From: Chitinophagaceae bacterium
GTDB lineage: Bacteria; Bacteroidota; Bacteroidia; Chitinophagales; Chitinophagaceae
DNA length: 64,000 bases
Direction: 5' to 3'
Assembly (NCBI GenBank): GCA_019638595.1
Contig: JAHBTJ010000002.1
Coordinates: forward strand, 62,001-126,000
The notes under the pieces are model-generated. The model saw only the letters and a list, made by a program, of their open reading frames with translations. It was not told where the DNA came from and did not search any database. Positions 24,570-33,205 of the stretch are shown one piece after another. The translations under genes were made by a program, and so were the position numbers. Each line of letters begins with the position of its first letter. Positions within the stretch are counted from its first letter, which is position 1.

Positions 24570-24587
24570 CAGCCCTAAAAACGGCAT

Positions 24588-25238
24588 ATGAAGTTTTATC
24601 TGTTCCTTATAAAATACAGGTTACCACTGGGTTTTTTGGCCCTGGCGCTGGCAATAGCGGTTAATATCTATTCGGGGTTTTGGCCCGCGTTTGCCTTGTA
24701 CCTGGTAGCGTTAATAGCTATAGTAAGTCATTTTTTACTGGGCCCCATGCGGTTAATACAGGGTTATATGGAAGAGGGGGATATTGAAGGTGCGCAAAAA
24801 GTGCTGGATTCCATTCGCTTTCCGGGGTTGCTGATAAAGCCGGTGCGCAGTGTATATTATTTTCTGAAGTCGAACCTGGCTATGTTTAAGCAGGATTTTG
24901 ACGGTGCGGAAACAATGATGAAGAAAAGCCTGAGCCTGGGTATGCCTATGAAGGAAACAGAAGGCGCCGCCTATTTTCAGTTAGGTACTATTGCCATGCA
25001 AAAAAGTAATTTAAGGCAGGCGGAAGAATACATACGTAAAGCCATCCGCGCGGGATTACCCGATAAAGAGAATACCGCTGCCGCTTACCTCCAAATGTGC
25101 CAGATATTCATTAATAAACGCGAGTTCAGAGCGGCAAAAGATTATTTCCGCAGGGCTAAGGAACAGAAGCCAACTACCCCCCAGGTGGTAGACCAGATAA
25201 AACAGATAGAAAAATACATTACCCGCATGCCCGGCTAA
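24588..25238 (+). CDS. TPR-repeat inner-membrane protein
   Basis: The 216-residue protein has two N-terminal membrane spans (about 8-25 and 30-50: LPLGFLALALAIAVNIYSGF, FALYLVALIAIVSHFLL). Tetratricopeptide-like helical repeats then run from about residue 60 to the end (DIEGAQKVLDSIRFPGLL, FDGAETMMKKSLSLGM, AAYFQLGTIAMQKSN, EFRAAKDYFRRAKEQ). The TPR part should face one compartment as a docking surface; its partner is unknown. A terminator follows at 25259. Confidence 0.85.
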   Translation: MKFYLFLIKYRLPLGFLALALAIAVNIYSGFWPAFALYLVALIAIVSHFLLGPMRLIQGYMEEGDIEGAQKVLDSIRFPGLLIKPVRSVYYFLKSNLAMFKQDFDGAETMMKKSLSLGMPMKETEGAAYFQLGTIAMQKSNLRQAEEYIRKAIRAGLPDKENTAAAYLQMCQIFINKREFRAAKDYFRRAKEQKPTTPQVVDQIKQIEKYITRMPG

Positions 25239-25258
25239 GGAACAGGATATTCAAAAAG

Positions 25259-25292
25259 AAGCCGCACACCAATCTATGTTGCGGCTTTTTTT
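25259..25292 (+). terminator. Intrinsic terminator after the TPR gene
   Basis: AAGCCGCA (25259-25266) pairs with TGCGGCTT (25280-25287), followed by a run of T to 25292. It begins 21 bp after the stop codon. Confidence 0.85.
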
Positions 25293-25527
25293 AGAACCAA
25301 TCTGCGCTGAGGAAACAAAAACTGCAGGTATATAAAGAGCCTGCTATACAGGTTAACTGTGCTGTTCCAATGGTTTCAACGGCCGGGGCTTTTACATACA
25401 GGTTTCTGCGCCGTAAAAGTATTATAGTGTAACTTACCATACAATACTACAAACCGGTTATAATGGGTTGGTGCTGGTTATAAATGCTGTGAACAGCTAT
25501 AGGTTTTCACTATTTTAATTAAGGGAA

Positions 25528-28500
25528 ATGTCTTTACTGAAAGAAAAGTTCAATATAAAATTTACCGAAGAGTATAACAGGCTCAACGAACAGCAGCGCC
25601 AGGCGGTTGATACTATAGAAGGCGCCGTTTTGGTAGATGCGGGCCCGGGTACCGGCAAAACGCAGGTATTGGCACTGCGGATAGGAAATATCCTGAAACA
25701 AACAGATACGAATCCCAATAATATACTTTGCTTAACCTATACCGATAATGGCGCTGTGGAAATGCGCAACCGGCTGCTGCGTATCATAGGCAGCGCTGCA
25801 TATGGTATTCGCATCCATACTTTTCATTCTTTTTGTAATGAAGTGATACAGGATAATCTCACTTATTTCGGTAAGCTCAATCTTTCACCTATAGGCGAAC
25901 TGGAAGAAATTGACTTGTTTTATAAGCTGATTGATTCTATTCCCGCTGATAATAAATTGAAGCGTTTTCGTGGAGATATATATTATGAAAAGGACAGGCT
26001 GAAATCGTTATTCAGCTTAATGAAAAAAGAGGCATGGACGGTTGAATATTTGAATGAAAGAATAGATGATTATATAGATGGTTTAGGGGATAGAGATGAG
26101 TTCAGGTATAAAAGAAAGTACAAAGGCTTTGAAGCAGGTGCTCCAAAAGAGGCTGCCATTAAAGAGGAAACGGAAAAGATGGAAATGTTGCGTGCCGCTG
26201 TAAACCTTTACCCGCGTTATAATGAAATGATGAAGGAGGCCGGCCGGTATAATTTTGACGATATGATATTGTGGGTACTGGATGCTTTTGAAAAAAATAA
26301 AAACCTGTTGCTTGATTACCAGGAACGGTTCCTGTATTTTTTGGTGGATGAATTCCAGGATACAAGCCGTTCTCAAAACTTATTGCTTCAATATCTTACC
26401 GGTTATTGGGATGTCCCCAATCTTTTTGTGGTAGGCGATCCGGATCAGGGTATTTTTTCTTTCCAGGACGCGAATATCCAAAATATTATAGCCTTTAAAG
26501 ACAGGTATGCCGGTAAGCTGACAGAAATCAAACTTATCAATAATTACCGGTCTGCCACTCCCATATTAAATGCGGCATATGGTCTTATAACACACAATAC
26601 CGGTCGTGCCGGTGACCAGGAAAATGATCAACCGCTGGTGGCGTCTAATCCAACAATAAAAGACATTGCTGCAGAACCCGTTATTGCTGAATATGCCAAT
26701 ACCGGGCAGGAAGCAATTGACGTTACCATGCAAATAGAAAAGCTTTTACAGCAGGGGGTAAGCGGTAAAGAAATAGCGGTAATTTATCGCAATCATGCGC
26801 AGGTGGAAACAATCAGCTCAATGCTTGAAGGTAAAAATATACCGGTAAACGCGAAGAAGAAGATTGATATACTGGAATTACCTTTTATTCAAAACCTGCT
26901 GTTAATATTACAATGGATAGAAAGAGAAAGATACATTCCTTACAGCGGTGATGATATTTTGTTTTTACTGCTGCACAGTGATTTCTTTACACTGTCTCCG
27001 CTTGAGATCGCTAAGCTTACCATTGCCGTTAATGCAAAGAATAAAACTACCAGGGAGGACCTGTTTTCCCTGCGTCGTGTGATGGCTGAATCCGGCTCTC
27101 CCAGGATAGACCTGTTCAACCAGCCCAACGGACAATCTGTAAAAGAAATCAGTGATACGCTTGAAGCCCTACTTAAAGCTTCCGCGAATAGCACCGTGCA
27201 GCAATTGCTGGAGCTTGTCATTCAAAAAGCAGGTGTGCTTTCATATATTATGCAAAGCGCGGAAAAATCCTGGCTGATGCAGGTGCTGAATGCCCTGTTT
27301 GATCATTTAAAAGAAGAAAGTCACCGGAACCCTGATATAACGCTGAAAGAATGGTTAGATAATATAGCAATGATGAAAGCCAGTCGCCTGCCTGTACCGC
27401 TTTATAAGATCACCGCGAATGATGAAGGGGTAAATATGGTAACCGCGCATGGCGCCAAAGGGTCGGAATATGCGCATGTATTTGTAATTGGCTGCACACA
27501 AAAAATATGGGATGATAACAACAAAGGAGGAAACCGGTCTTATAAGCTGCCTGATAACCTGGTAAGTAATAGCACCACCCCTCCCGGTATTGAAGAAAAC
27601 AGGCGTTTGTTTTATGTGGCGCTTACCCGCGCTAAAACGAATCTGCATATATCATATGCGGTTAAAGATGAAAAAGATAAAGAGCAAACCAGGAGCACTT
27701 TTATTACAGAACTATTGGAAGGCGGCTCCTTACAGCTCGTCAACCGGTCTGTGCCTGATGTTTTGCTGGCAGGGTACCTCCACCAACGCTTTACAGAAAA
27801 AGCAAAGCCGGAAATTGAACTGGTGGAAGCAGCATATATAGACGAGATCCTGAAACGCTATACCATGAGTGTTACACATCTCAATAACTACCTGAGCTGC
27901 CCTTTAAAATTTTATTATCAGAACCTGATACGGGTGCCTGCCGCCAAAAACGAAAGCATGGCCTTTGGCAGCGCTATCCACTGGTCAATTGAACGGCTTT
28001 TTATAAAGATGAAGGAGAATGGGAACGTATTTCTTCCCAAAGAAGATCTGCTGGCAGATTTTTACTGGTATATGAAAAACAACCGGGAAGCCTTTACCCC
28101 GGAAGCGTTTAAATTAAAAACAGCTTATGGTGAAAAGATATTGCCCGCCTACTATGATTATTATATTGATAAATGGAACAAGATCATTGTGGTAGAAAAA
28201 CCCGTTCGAAACGTTGCGGTACAAAATGTGCCGATAAACGGTAAGCTCGACAAACTGGAGTTTAACGGCAGGCTGGTGAACGTGGTAGATTATAAAACCG
28301 GTAAATACGAAAATGCTAAAAAGAAACTGGTTCGCCCAAATGAAAAGGAGCCCAATGGCGGCGATTACTGGCGGCAGGCTGTGTTCTATAAAATTTTGCT
28401 CGATAATGATAAAACCCACGATTGGAAAGTAATAAGCACCGAATTTGATTTTATTGAGCCGGTGGGAGAGGAGTATAAAACAGAGCTGGTAGAGGTAACC

Positions 28501-28671
28501 GATGCGGATATTACCACGGTTACACAACAAATTGTTACAACCTGGCAAAAAATACAGAACAGGGAATTTAAGACCGGCTGTGGCAAACCTGACTGCGACT
28601 GGTGTAACTTTGTAAAAGCCAGTCACCTGGCAGTTACCTTACACCCCGCAGAAGAGGAAGGCGATGTTTGA
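25528..28671 (+). CDS. UvrD/AddA-like helicase fused to a PD-(D/E)XK nuclease with probable Fe-S cluster
   Basis: The 1047-residue protein has superfamily 1A helicase motifs in order: DAGPGTGKTQVLALR (Walker A, about residue 38), LVDEFQDTSRSQ (Walker B), VVGDPDQGIFSFQ, INNYRS, TAHGAKGSEY and RLFYVALTRAKT. After about residue 780 comes a RecB/AddB-type nuclease: NNYLSCPLKFYYQNL, FGSAIHWSIERL, NGKLDKLEF and VVDYKTGKYE. Four cysteines fit a 4Fe-4S staple: one in LSCPLKF and three in C-x4-C-x2-C at the C-terminus. This matches AddAB-like double-strand-break processing proteins packed into one chain. It is probably a single-gene transcription unit. No frameshift or missing motif is seen. Confidence 0.9.
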   Translation: MSLLKEKFNIKFTEEYNRLNEQQRQAVDTIEGAVLVDAGPGTGKTQVLALRIGNILKQTDTNPNNILCLTYTDNGAVEMRNRLLRIIGSAAYGIRIHTFHSFCNEVIQDNLTYFGKLNLSPIGELEEIDLFYKLIDSIPADNKLKRFRGDIYYEKDRLKSLFSLMKKEAWTVEYLNERIDDYIDGLGDRDEFRYKRKYKGFEAGAPKEAAIKEETEKMEMLRAAVNLYPRYNEMMKEAGRYNFDDMILWVLDAFEKNKNLLLDYQERFLYFLVDEFQDTSRSQNLLLQYLTGYWDVPNLFVVGDPDQGIFSFQDANIQNIIAFKDRYAGKLTEIKLINNYRSATPILNAAYGLITHNTGRAGDQENDQPLVASNPTIKDIAAEPVIAEYANTGQEAIDVTMQIEKLLQQGVSGKEIAVIYRNHAQVETISSMLEGKNIPVNAKKKIDILELPFIQNLLLILQWIERERYIPYSGDDILFLLLHSDFFTLSPLEIAKLTIAVNAKNKTTREDLFSLRRVMAESGSPRIDLFNQPNGQSVKEISDTLEALLKASANSTVQQLLELVIQKAGVLSYIMQSAEKSWLMQVLNALFDHLKEESHRNPDITLKEWLDNIAMMKASRLPVPLYKITANDEGVNMVTAHGAKGSEYAHVFVIGCTQKIWDDNNKGGNRSYKLPDNLVSNSTTPPGIEENRRLFYVALTRAKTNLHISYAVKDEKDKEQTRSTFITELLEGGSLQLVNRSVPDVLLAGYLHQRFTEKAKPEIELVEAAYIDEILKRYTMSVTHLNNYLSCPLKFYYQNLIRVPAAKNESMAFGSAIHWSIERLFIKMKENGNVFLPKEDLLADFYWYMKNNREAFTPEAFKLKTAYGEKILPAYYDYYIDKWNKIIVVEKPVRNVAVQNVPINGKLDKLEFNGRLVNVVDYKTGKYENAKKKLVRPNEKEPNGGDYWRQAVFYKILLDNDKTHDWKVISTEFDFIEPVGEEYKTELVEVTDADITTVTQQIVTTWQKIQNREFKTGCGKPDCDWCNFVKASHLAVTLHPAEEEGDV

Positions 28672-28759
28672 TATTTATAAGATTATTGACAATTGAAAGC
28701 AGGCAAATTAGCAGAAAGCGTTTAAGTTTGCCGCTTATTTGAACTGGGGACAAGCAAGC

Positions 28760-30211
28760 ATGAAAAGACTTTTTTATTTAGTAGCATCGCTCCTGTTTAT
28801 GTATAAGGCTGTAGTATTTACTACGGGTTGCGCGCAGATCATTCCGCCCACAGGAGGCCCCCGCGACTCGCTTCCGCCCGTATTGCTGGGCGCATTGCCT
28901 AAAGATTCTACTACCGGCTTTAATGCCAAAAGAATTATTCTTGCTTTTGATGAATACGTCCAGTTAGAAAAAGCGCAGGAGGAAATAATTGTATCGCCGG
29001 TACCTAAAGTAATGCCGGTTATTGAAGCCAGGTTGCGCGAAGTATCTATTTTGATAAAGGATACACTGGAAGAAAATACTACCTATAGTATAGATTTTGG
29101 AAAATCGCTGAAAGACCTGAATGAAGGCAATCCGTTTAAAAACTTCACGTACGTGTTTTCTACCGGTAGCTATATAGACAGCGGGAATCTTTCGGGAAAG
29201 GTTGTTATAGCTGAAACCGGGAAAGTGGATACCACTATAGTAGCCATGTTGCACCGGAATTTCGAGGACTCCGCAGTTGCTAAGGAAAAGCCGCGGTATT
29301 ATACCAGGCTCGATAGTTTGGGCAGGTTTACATTTAAAAATATTGCGCCCGGGCAGTATCATTTGTTTGCATTGAAAGATGTTGGTGGACAAAAAATGTA
29401 TATGAGAGGAAGTGACCTGTTCGCGTTTTATGACAGTATTATTACCGTAGGTGCAGACACAGGAGCTATCCGCCCTGTATTATTTGCGTTTACCGAATAT
29501 GCCGATGAAAAAAAATCAGGGGTGGGCGGAGGCAGGGCAGCGCCTGCGGCTAAATCCAATGCTCCCAAAAAGGAAAAGAAACTTGGCTATACTACCAATC
29601 TTGAATCTAACCAGCAGGATCTGTTGTCCGACCTGGTATTTACGTTCAGCGATTCGCTGGTGGAGTTCAATGAAGATAAATTTCATTTCAGTGACACGCT
29701 TTTTAACCCGGTACAGGGATATACTTTATCGGGAGATACCACGGGAAGGGTTATTCGAATGCAATATCCCTGGCAGGAGGGGCAGGAGTTTAAAATAATA
29801 CTGGAGAAGGATATTGTGAAAGATTCCGCCGGGGTGGAACTGGCGAAAGCCGATACCATTACCTTTAAAACGAAAAAGAAAGCTGATTACGGTACTTTGA
29901 AAATAAGGGCAGGCAATCTTGATACATCGCAGCATGTAGTGTTTCTTTTCCTGAAGGGAGATAAGGTGGAAAAAGCCTACCCTGTTACAGGGAAAGAGCT
30001 GAATTTTGAGCTGTTCCATACCGGTGATTATGATATTCGCATTCTGTACGACCGTAACCGGAACGGTAAATGGGATACCGGTAACTACTGGGAAAAGCTA
30101 CAGCCTGAAAAAGTTATTTCTACTTCAAAAAAATATACCATCAGGGCAAACTGGGATAATGAAATAACGATTGAATTGCCCGCATCGCCTCCGCAGGATG
30201 TTATGAAGTAG
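28760..30211 (+). CDS. Ig-like-domain lipoprotein (Bacteroidota family)
   Basis: The start at 28760 (MKRLFYLVASLLFMYKAVVF) is preferred over an in-frame ATG at 28739, because it gives a normal signal peptide with lipobox TTGC. The signature IIPPTGGPRDSLPPVLL follows directly, as in a large Bacteroidota lipoprotein family with a bacterial Ig-like (Big_5) domain at about 35-135 (AKRIILAFDEYVQLEKAQEE). A carboxypeptidase-regulatory-like beta region at about 180-240 reads LDSLGRFTFKNIAPGQYHLF. The final part includes IRILYDRNRNGKWDTGNYW. The role is unknown but the family is broadly conserved. recR follows 100 bp downstream. Confidence 0.85.
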   Translation: MKRLFYLVASLLFMYKAVVFTTGCAQIIPPTGGPRDSLPPVLLGALPKDSTTGFNAKRIILAFDEYVQLEKAQEEIIVSPVPKVMPVIEARLREVSILIKDTLEENTTYSIDFGKSLKDLNEGNPFKNFTYVFSTGSYIDSGNLSGKVVIAETGKVDTTIVAMLHRNFEDSAVAKEKPRYYTRLDSLGRFTFKNIAPGQYHLFALKDVGGQKMYMRGSDLFAFYDSIITVGADTGAIRPVLFAFTEYADEKKSGVGGGRAAPAAKSNAPKKEKKLGYTTNLESNQQDLLSDLVFTFSDSLVEFNEDKFHFSDTLFNPVQGYTLSGDTTGRVIRMQYPWQEGQEFKIILEKDIVKDSAGVELAKADTITFKTKKKADYGTLKIRAGNLDTSQHVVFLFLKGDKVEKAYPVTGKELNFELFHTGDYDIRILYDRNRNGKWDTGNYWEKLQPEKVISTSKKYTIRANWDNEITIELPASPPQDVMK

Positions 30212-30302
30212 CAAAGCTGGTATGTCAATTGCCAGGAATATTGGTGGATTTCAATGTCTTCGGTTCAAAACAGATTTCAGTATTCAATAAAAATTCCCTC
30301 AA

Positions 30303-30310
30303 TATCTTTG
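30303..30310 (+). promoter_or_regulatory. -7 promoter element of recR, leaderless transcript likely
   Basis: TATCTTTG matches TAnnTTTG and ends 4 bp before the recR ATG at 30315. Transcription should therefore start at or within a few bases of the start codon. Confidence 0.6.
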
Positions 30311-30314
30311 CCCC

Positions 30315-30932
30315 ATGCAAATATCCTCCTCTCTGTTAGAAAACGCGGTGAATGAATTTTCCCGGCTGCCGGGCATCGGCAAAAAAACAGCGCTCAGGCT
30401 GGTGCTTCACCTCGTTAAGCAAAATCCTGAAGAGGTACAGCGTTTCAGCGAAGCGATCAATAAAATGAAGAAAGAGGTTGTGTTTTGCACGGTTTGCCAT
30501 AATATTTCAGATAGCCTCGTATGCAATATATGTGGTAACCCCTCCCGCAAAAAAGAAACCATTTGCGTGGTGGAGAATATACGCGATGTAATTGCTATTG
30601 AAAGCACGCAGCAGTTCAGCGGACTGTATCACGTGCTTGGCGGTATTATTTCACCGCTGGATGGTGTTGGCCCCGACCAGTTGAACATTGAAACGCTCGT
30701 GAATCGGGTACAACAGGGAGGTATAACCGAAATTATTTTCGCTCTCAGCCCCAATATACAGGGTGACACTACCATCTACTATATTCAAAAAAAGCTGCAA
30801 CCCTACAATGTTACCATCACCACCATTGCCCGTGGTATTTCTTTTGGCGGTGAGCTGGAATATGCAGATGAGCTTACCCTCGGCCGCAGCCTTCAAAACC
30901 GCATGCCGGTGGAGAAATATGTATCGCACTAA
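30315..30932 (+). CDS. recR: Recombination mediator RecR
   Basis: The 205-residue product is full-length RecR. It has an N-terminal helix-hairpin-helix ([20 protein letters not shown]), a Cys4 zinc finger (C-x2-C in [10 protein letters not shown] and C-x2-C in [12 protein letters not shown]) and a Toprim domain ([34 protein letters not shown]). RecR acts with RecO and RecF in loading RecA at gaps. It has its own promoter and is followed by a strong stem-loop. Confidence 0.97.
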   Translation: MQISSSLLENAVNEFSRLPGIGKKTALRLVLHLVKQNPEEVQRFSEAINKMKKEVVFCTVCHNISDSLVCNICGNPSRKKETICVVENIRDVIAIESTQQFSGLYHVLGGIISPLDGVGPDQLNIETLVNRVQQGGITEIIFALSPNIQGDTTIYYIQKKLQPYNVTITTIARGISFGGELEYADELTLGRSLQNRMPVEKYVSH

Positions 30933-30933
30933 A

Positions 30934-31006
30934 GGCTGTGGGCTGTGAGCTATCAGTCTATCGGCTGCCCATTGCTCAAAGCTCATAGCCCACAGCCCAC
31001 CCCCTT
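30934..31006 (+). terminator. Long stem-loop terminator after recR
   Basis: GGCTGTGGGCTGTGAGCT (30934-30951) pairs with AGCTCATAGCCCACAGCC (30980-30997) over 18 bp with a single G-U wobble. It is followed by CACCCCC and a T run. It starts 2 bp after the recR stop. Confidence 0.8.
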
Positions 31007-31027
31007 TTTTCTTTCCATTCCTTTCCC

Positions 31028-31035
31028 TACCTTTG
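31028..31035 (+). promoter_or_regulatory. -7 promoter element of metH (first gene)
   Basis: TACCTTTG fits TAnnTTTG in a region downstream of the recR terminator. It would give a leader of about 240 bases before the ATG at 31279. Confidence 0.5.
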
Positions 31036-31080
31036 CGGCGCAATACAGGCGGATTTGTTTATTGTTCGGCCTTTCAATAG

Positions 31081-31127
31081 AACTAATAAACGTACAAACT
31101 TCACAAAGTTCTCCGGCGTTTATAGTT
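31081..31127 (+). promoter_or_regulatory. Nested hairpin in the metH leader
   Basis: AACTAATAAACG (31081-31092) pairs with CGTTTATAGTT (31117-31127) with one bulged base. It encloses an inner hairpin, AACTT (31097-31101) with AAGTT (31106-31110). It lies in the long untranslated region ahead of methionine synthase, where an RNA regulator would make sense, but it matches no riboswitch class I can recognise. The rest of 31128-31278 shows no gene. Confidence 0.4.
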
Positions 31128-31278
31128 CAGGTATTTTTAGGTAGTCGGCTTCATATCGCTATTATGCATCCGTTGCGTCGCACGCTTGTGCTGCATCGCT
31201 CGGGGCAACTGATAGATGCTGGCAGGCGAATCGTAATAAATCCTACCTCATATTCTTAATTCTAATAAAGGGTTCTTT

Positions 31279-32283
31279 ATGGGCAGTATACGAGCAGCAT
31301 TACAAAAACGCATCCTGGTGATAGATGGCGCTATGGGCACTATGATACAGCGCTATAAATTAGGTGAAGCCGATTACCGGGGTGAGCGCTTTAAAGACTG
31401 GCACAGCGATGTAAAAGGCAATAACGACCTGCTGAGCATTACCCAACCACAAATTATTATTGATATACACAAGCAATATCTTGCTGCCGGCGCTGATATT
31501 ATTGAAACCAATACCTTCAGCAGCACCAGCATTGCCATGGCGGATTATGATATGCAGTCGCTGGCTTATGAATTGAATGTGGCGTCTGCTCAATGTGCCA
31601 GGGAGGCTATAAAACAAAGCGGTAAATCTGCCTGGGTAGCTGGCGCTATTGGTCCGTTAAATAAAACATTATCACTTTCACCTGATGTAAATAACCCCGG
31701 TTTCCGTGCCGTAACTTTTGATGAAGTGGTAGCGGCTTATTACGAACAGATACGCGGTCTTGTTGACGGCGGCGTAGATATCTTTTTAATAGAGACCATT
31801 TTTGATACGCTTAATGCCAAAGCGGCCATTTTCGCTATTAAAAAATTCTATCGCGAAAATCCGGGAGCTCCCCAAAAAGAGATCATGATCAGCGGCACCA
31901 TTACCGATGCATCTGGCAGAACGTTGAGCGGGCAAACGCTGGAAGCCTTTTATACTTCCGTTGCGCATGCCAGGCCATTAAGCGTTGGTTTAAATTGCGC
32001 ATTAGGCGCCAGTGAAATGCGCCCGCATATCGCGGAGCTGGCACATATTGCGTCCTGTTATGTATCGGCTTACCCCAATGCAGGCTTACCCAATGCCATG
32101 GGCGAATATGATGAAGAGCCACACCAAACCGCCCATTTTTTAGAAGACTGGGCTAAAGAAGGTTTTGTAAATATAGTAGGCGGCTGCTGCGGCACAACGC
32201 CTGATCATATAAAACATATAACGGATGCAGTAAAAGATATAAGACCGAGGGAATTGCCGGTGGTGGAGAAAGAGTTGATTTGA
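31279..32283 (+). CDS. metH: Methionine synthase, homocysteine-binding module (separate gene)
   Basis: The 334-residue product is the N-terminal homocysteine S-methyltransferase barrel of cobalamin-dependent methionine synthase. It contains [38 protein letters not shown] and [20 protein letters not shown]. Zinc-ligand cysteines are in [12 protein letters not shown] and in [13 protein letters not shown] at the C-terminus. Many Bacteroidota encode this module apart from the rest of MetH, so the split is normal. What is unusual is the ~920 bp, including a broken ORF6N gene and palindromes, separating it from the second part. Confidence 0.95.
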   Translation: MGSIRAALQKRILVIDGAMGTMIQRYKLGEADYRGERFKDWHSDVKGNNDLLSITQPQIIIDIHKQYLAAGADIIETNTFSSTSIAMADYDMQSLAYELNVASAQCAREAIKQSGKSAWVAGAIGPLNKTLSLSPDVNNPGFRAVTFDEVVAAYYEQIRGLVDGGVDIFLIETIFDTLNAKAAIFAIKKFYRENPGAPQKEIMISGTITDASGRTLSGQTLEAFYTSVAHARPLSVGLNCALGASEMRPHIAELAHIASCYVSAYPNAGLPNAMGEYDEEPHQTAHFLEDWAKEGFVNIVGGCCGTTPDHIKHITDAVKDIRPRELPVVEKELI

Positions 32284-32321
32284 AAATGAGAGAATTTGAA
32301 AATTTGAAAATGGGAGAAGCC

Positions 32322-32420
32322 TGCCCGAATGATTCGTTCAGGCGGGGATGAGAGGATGAGGCACTATAGCATCACTCCTTTTTCCCTGCCCGTCCGGTCA
32401 GGCGGGCTTAGGAAAGGGAG
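32322..32420. repeat. Palindromic repeat debris between the metH genes
   Basis: CCTGCCCGAA at about 32322 is partly complementary to TTCGTTCAGGCGGG, and GCCCGTCC at about 32388 is partly complementary to GGCGGGC near 32401. These GC-rich hairpins stand out in AT-rich surroundings and look like dispersed palindromic elements. A TTTGAAAATTTGAAAATG repeat at about 32290 recurs near 39270. Confidence 0.45.
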
Positions 32421-32454
32421 AAAGAAGGATAGGCTTTAAAACAAAATAACATAT

Positions 32455-32998
32455 ATGAAAACATCAAAAACTATTGCTGTTACAGACAATGATATTGTGC
32501 AGAAAATTTATATAATTCGCGGTATTAAGCGGTATTAAAGTGATGCTGGATAAGGATTTGGCAGAAATGTATGGAGTTGAAACAAGAGTATTAAATCAGG
32601 CTGTTCAAAGGAATCTTACACGCTTTCCGTATGATTTTATGTTTCAGCTAACGGAAGATGAATTTAAAAACTTGATATCACAAAATGTGATATCAAGTTG
32701 GGGTGGCACCAGGAAAATGCCTTTTGCGTTTACCGAGCAGGGAGTTGCCATGCTTTCCTCGGTTCTACGGTCTGAAAGAGCGATACAGGTGAATATCCGC
32801 ATTGTAAGAGTATACACAATAATGCGGCAGTTGATATTAGACAATAAAGAACTCTGGCTAAAAATTGAAAAGATAGAACAGGCTTTAGCAAAGAAAGACG
32901 AAGAAGTACAGGCTATTTTTAAAGTATTGAAAAACCTGCTGGTAAAAGAAGAGAAACCGAGACAGCCAATCGGGTTTAAGGTTCCCGGTAAGAGATAG
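32455..32998 (+). pseudogene. ORF6N-domain DNA-binding protein, frame broken by a 10-bp duplication
   Basis: An ATG at 32455 opens a frame reading MKTSKTIAVTDNDIVQKIYI then IRGIK, the usual ORF6N start. GCGGTATTAA is then duplicated in tandem near 32519-32538, and the frame ends in TAA. The remainder is intact in another frame from 32540: VMLDKDLAEMYGVETRVLNQ, FMFQLTEDEFKNL, FAFTEQGVAMLSSVLRSERA, and a coiled-coil tail. ORF6N proteins are phage- and island-associated DNA-binding proteins. A start at the GTG at 32540 could still give a 152-residue product lacking the first strand. Confidence 0.75.
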
Positions 32999-33008
32999 CC
33001 TCTCCCGA

Positions 33009-33025
33009 CCTCTCCAAAGGAGAGG
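33009..33025. repeat. Palindrome CCTCTCC-AAA-GGAGAGG
   Basis: A perfect 7-bp-arm palindrome belonging to the same CYCTTTCC-AAA-GGAAAGRG-like family seen at 33154-33176 and inside metH at 35391-35448 and 35886-35904. Confidence 0.75.
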
Positions 33026-33153
33026 AGACCAGAGCACGAAAGGCCAGCTTTGCGGAGATGCTGATAAATTCAGTGAGTTGTTGAATATTGTAGAGTAGTA
33101 TTACAATAGTTGAGATGGAAGTTATAAAAGTTCATTAAAGGTATGCAGCACCG

Positions 33154-33176
33154 CTCTCTTTCCAAAGGAAAGAGAG
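33154..33176. repeat. Palindrome CTCTCTTTCC-AAA-GGAAAGAGAG just before metH
   Basis: A perfect 10-bp-arm palindrome in the leader of the large metH gene. If translation were taken from the upstream ATG at 33143 the palindrome would be read as [14 protein letters not shown], echoing the [12 protein letters not shown] segment inside the metH insert. Confidence 0.8.
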
Positions 33177-33205
33177 ATGGAGAGATAGGCTGCCAAACAA
33201 AAATT

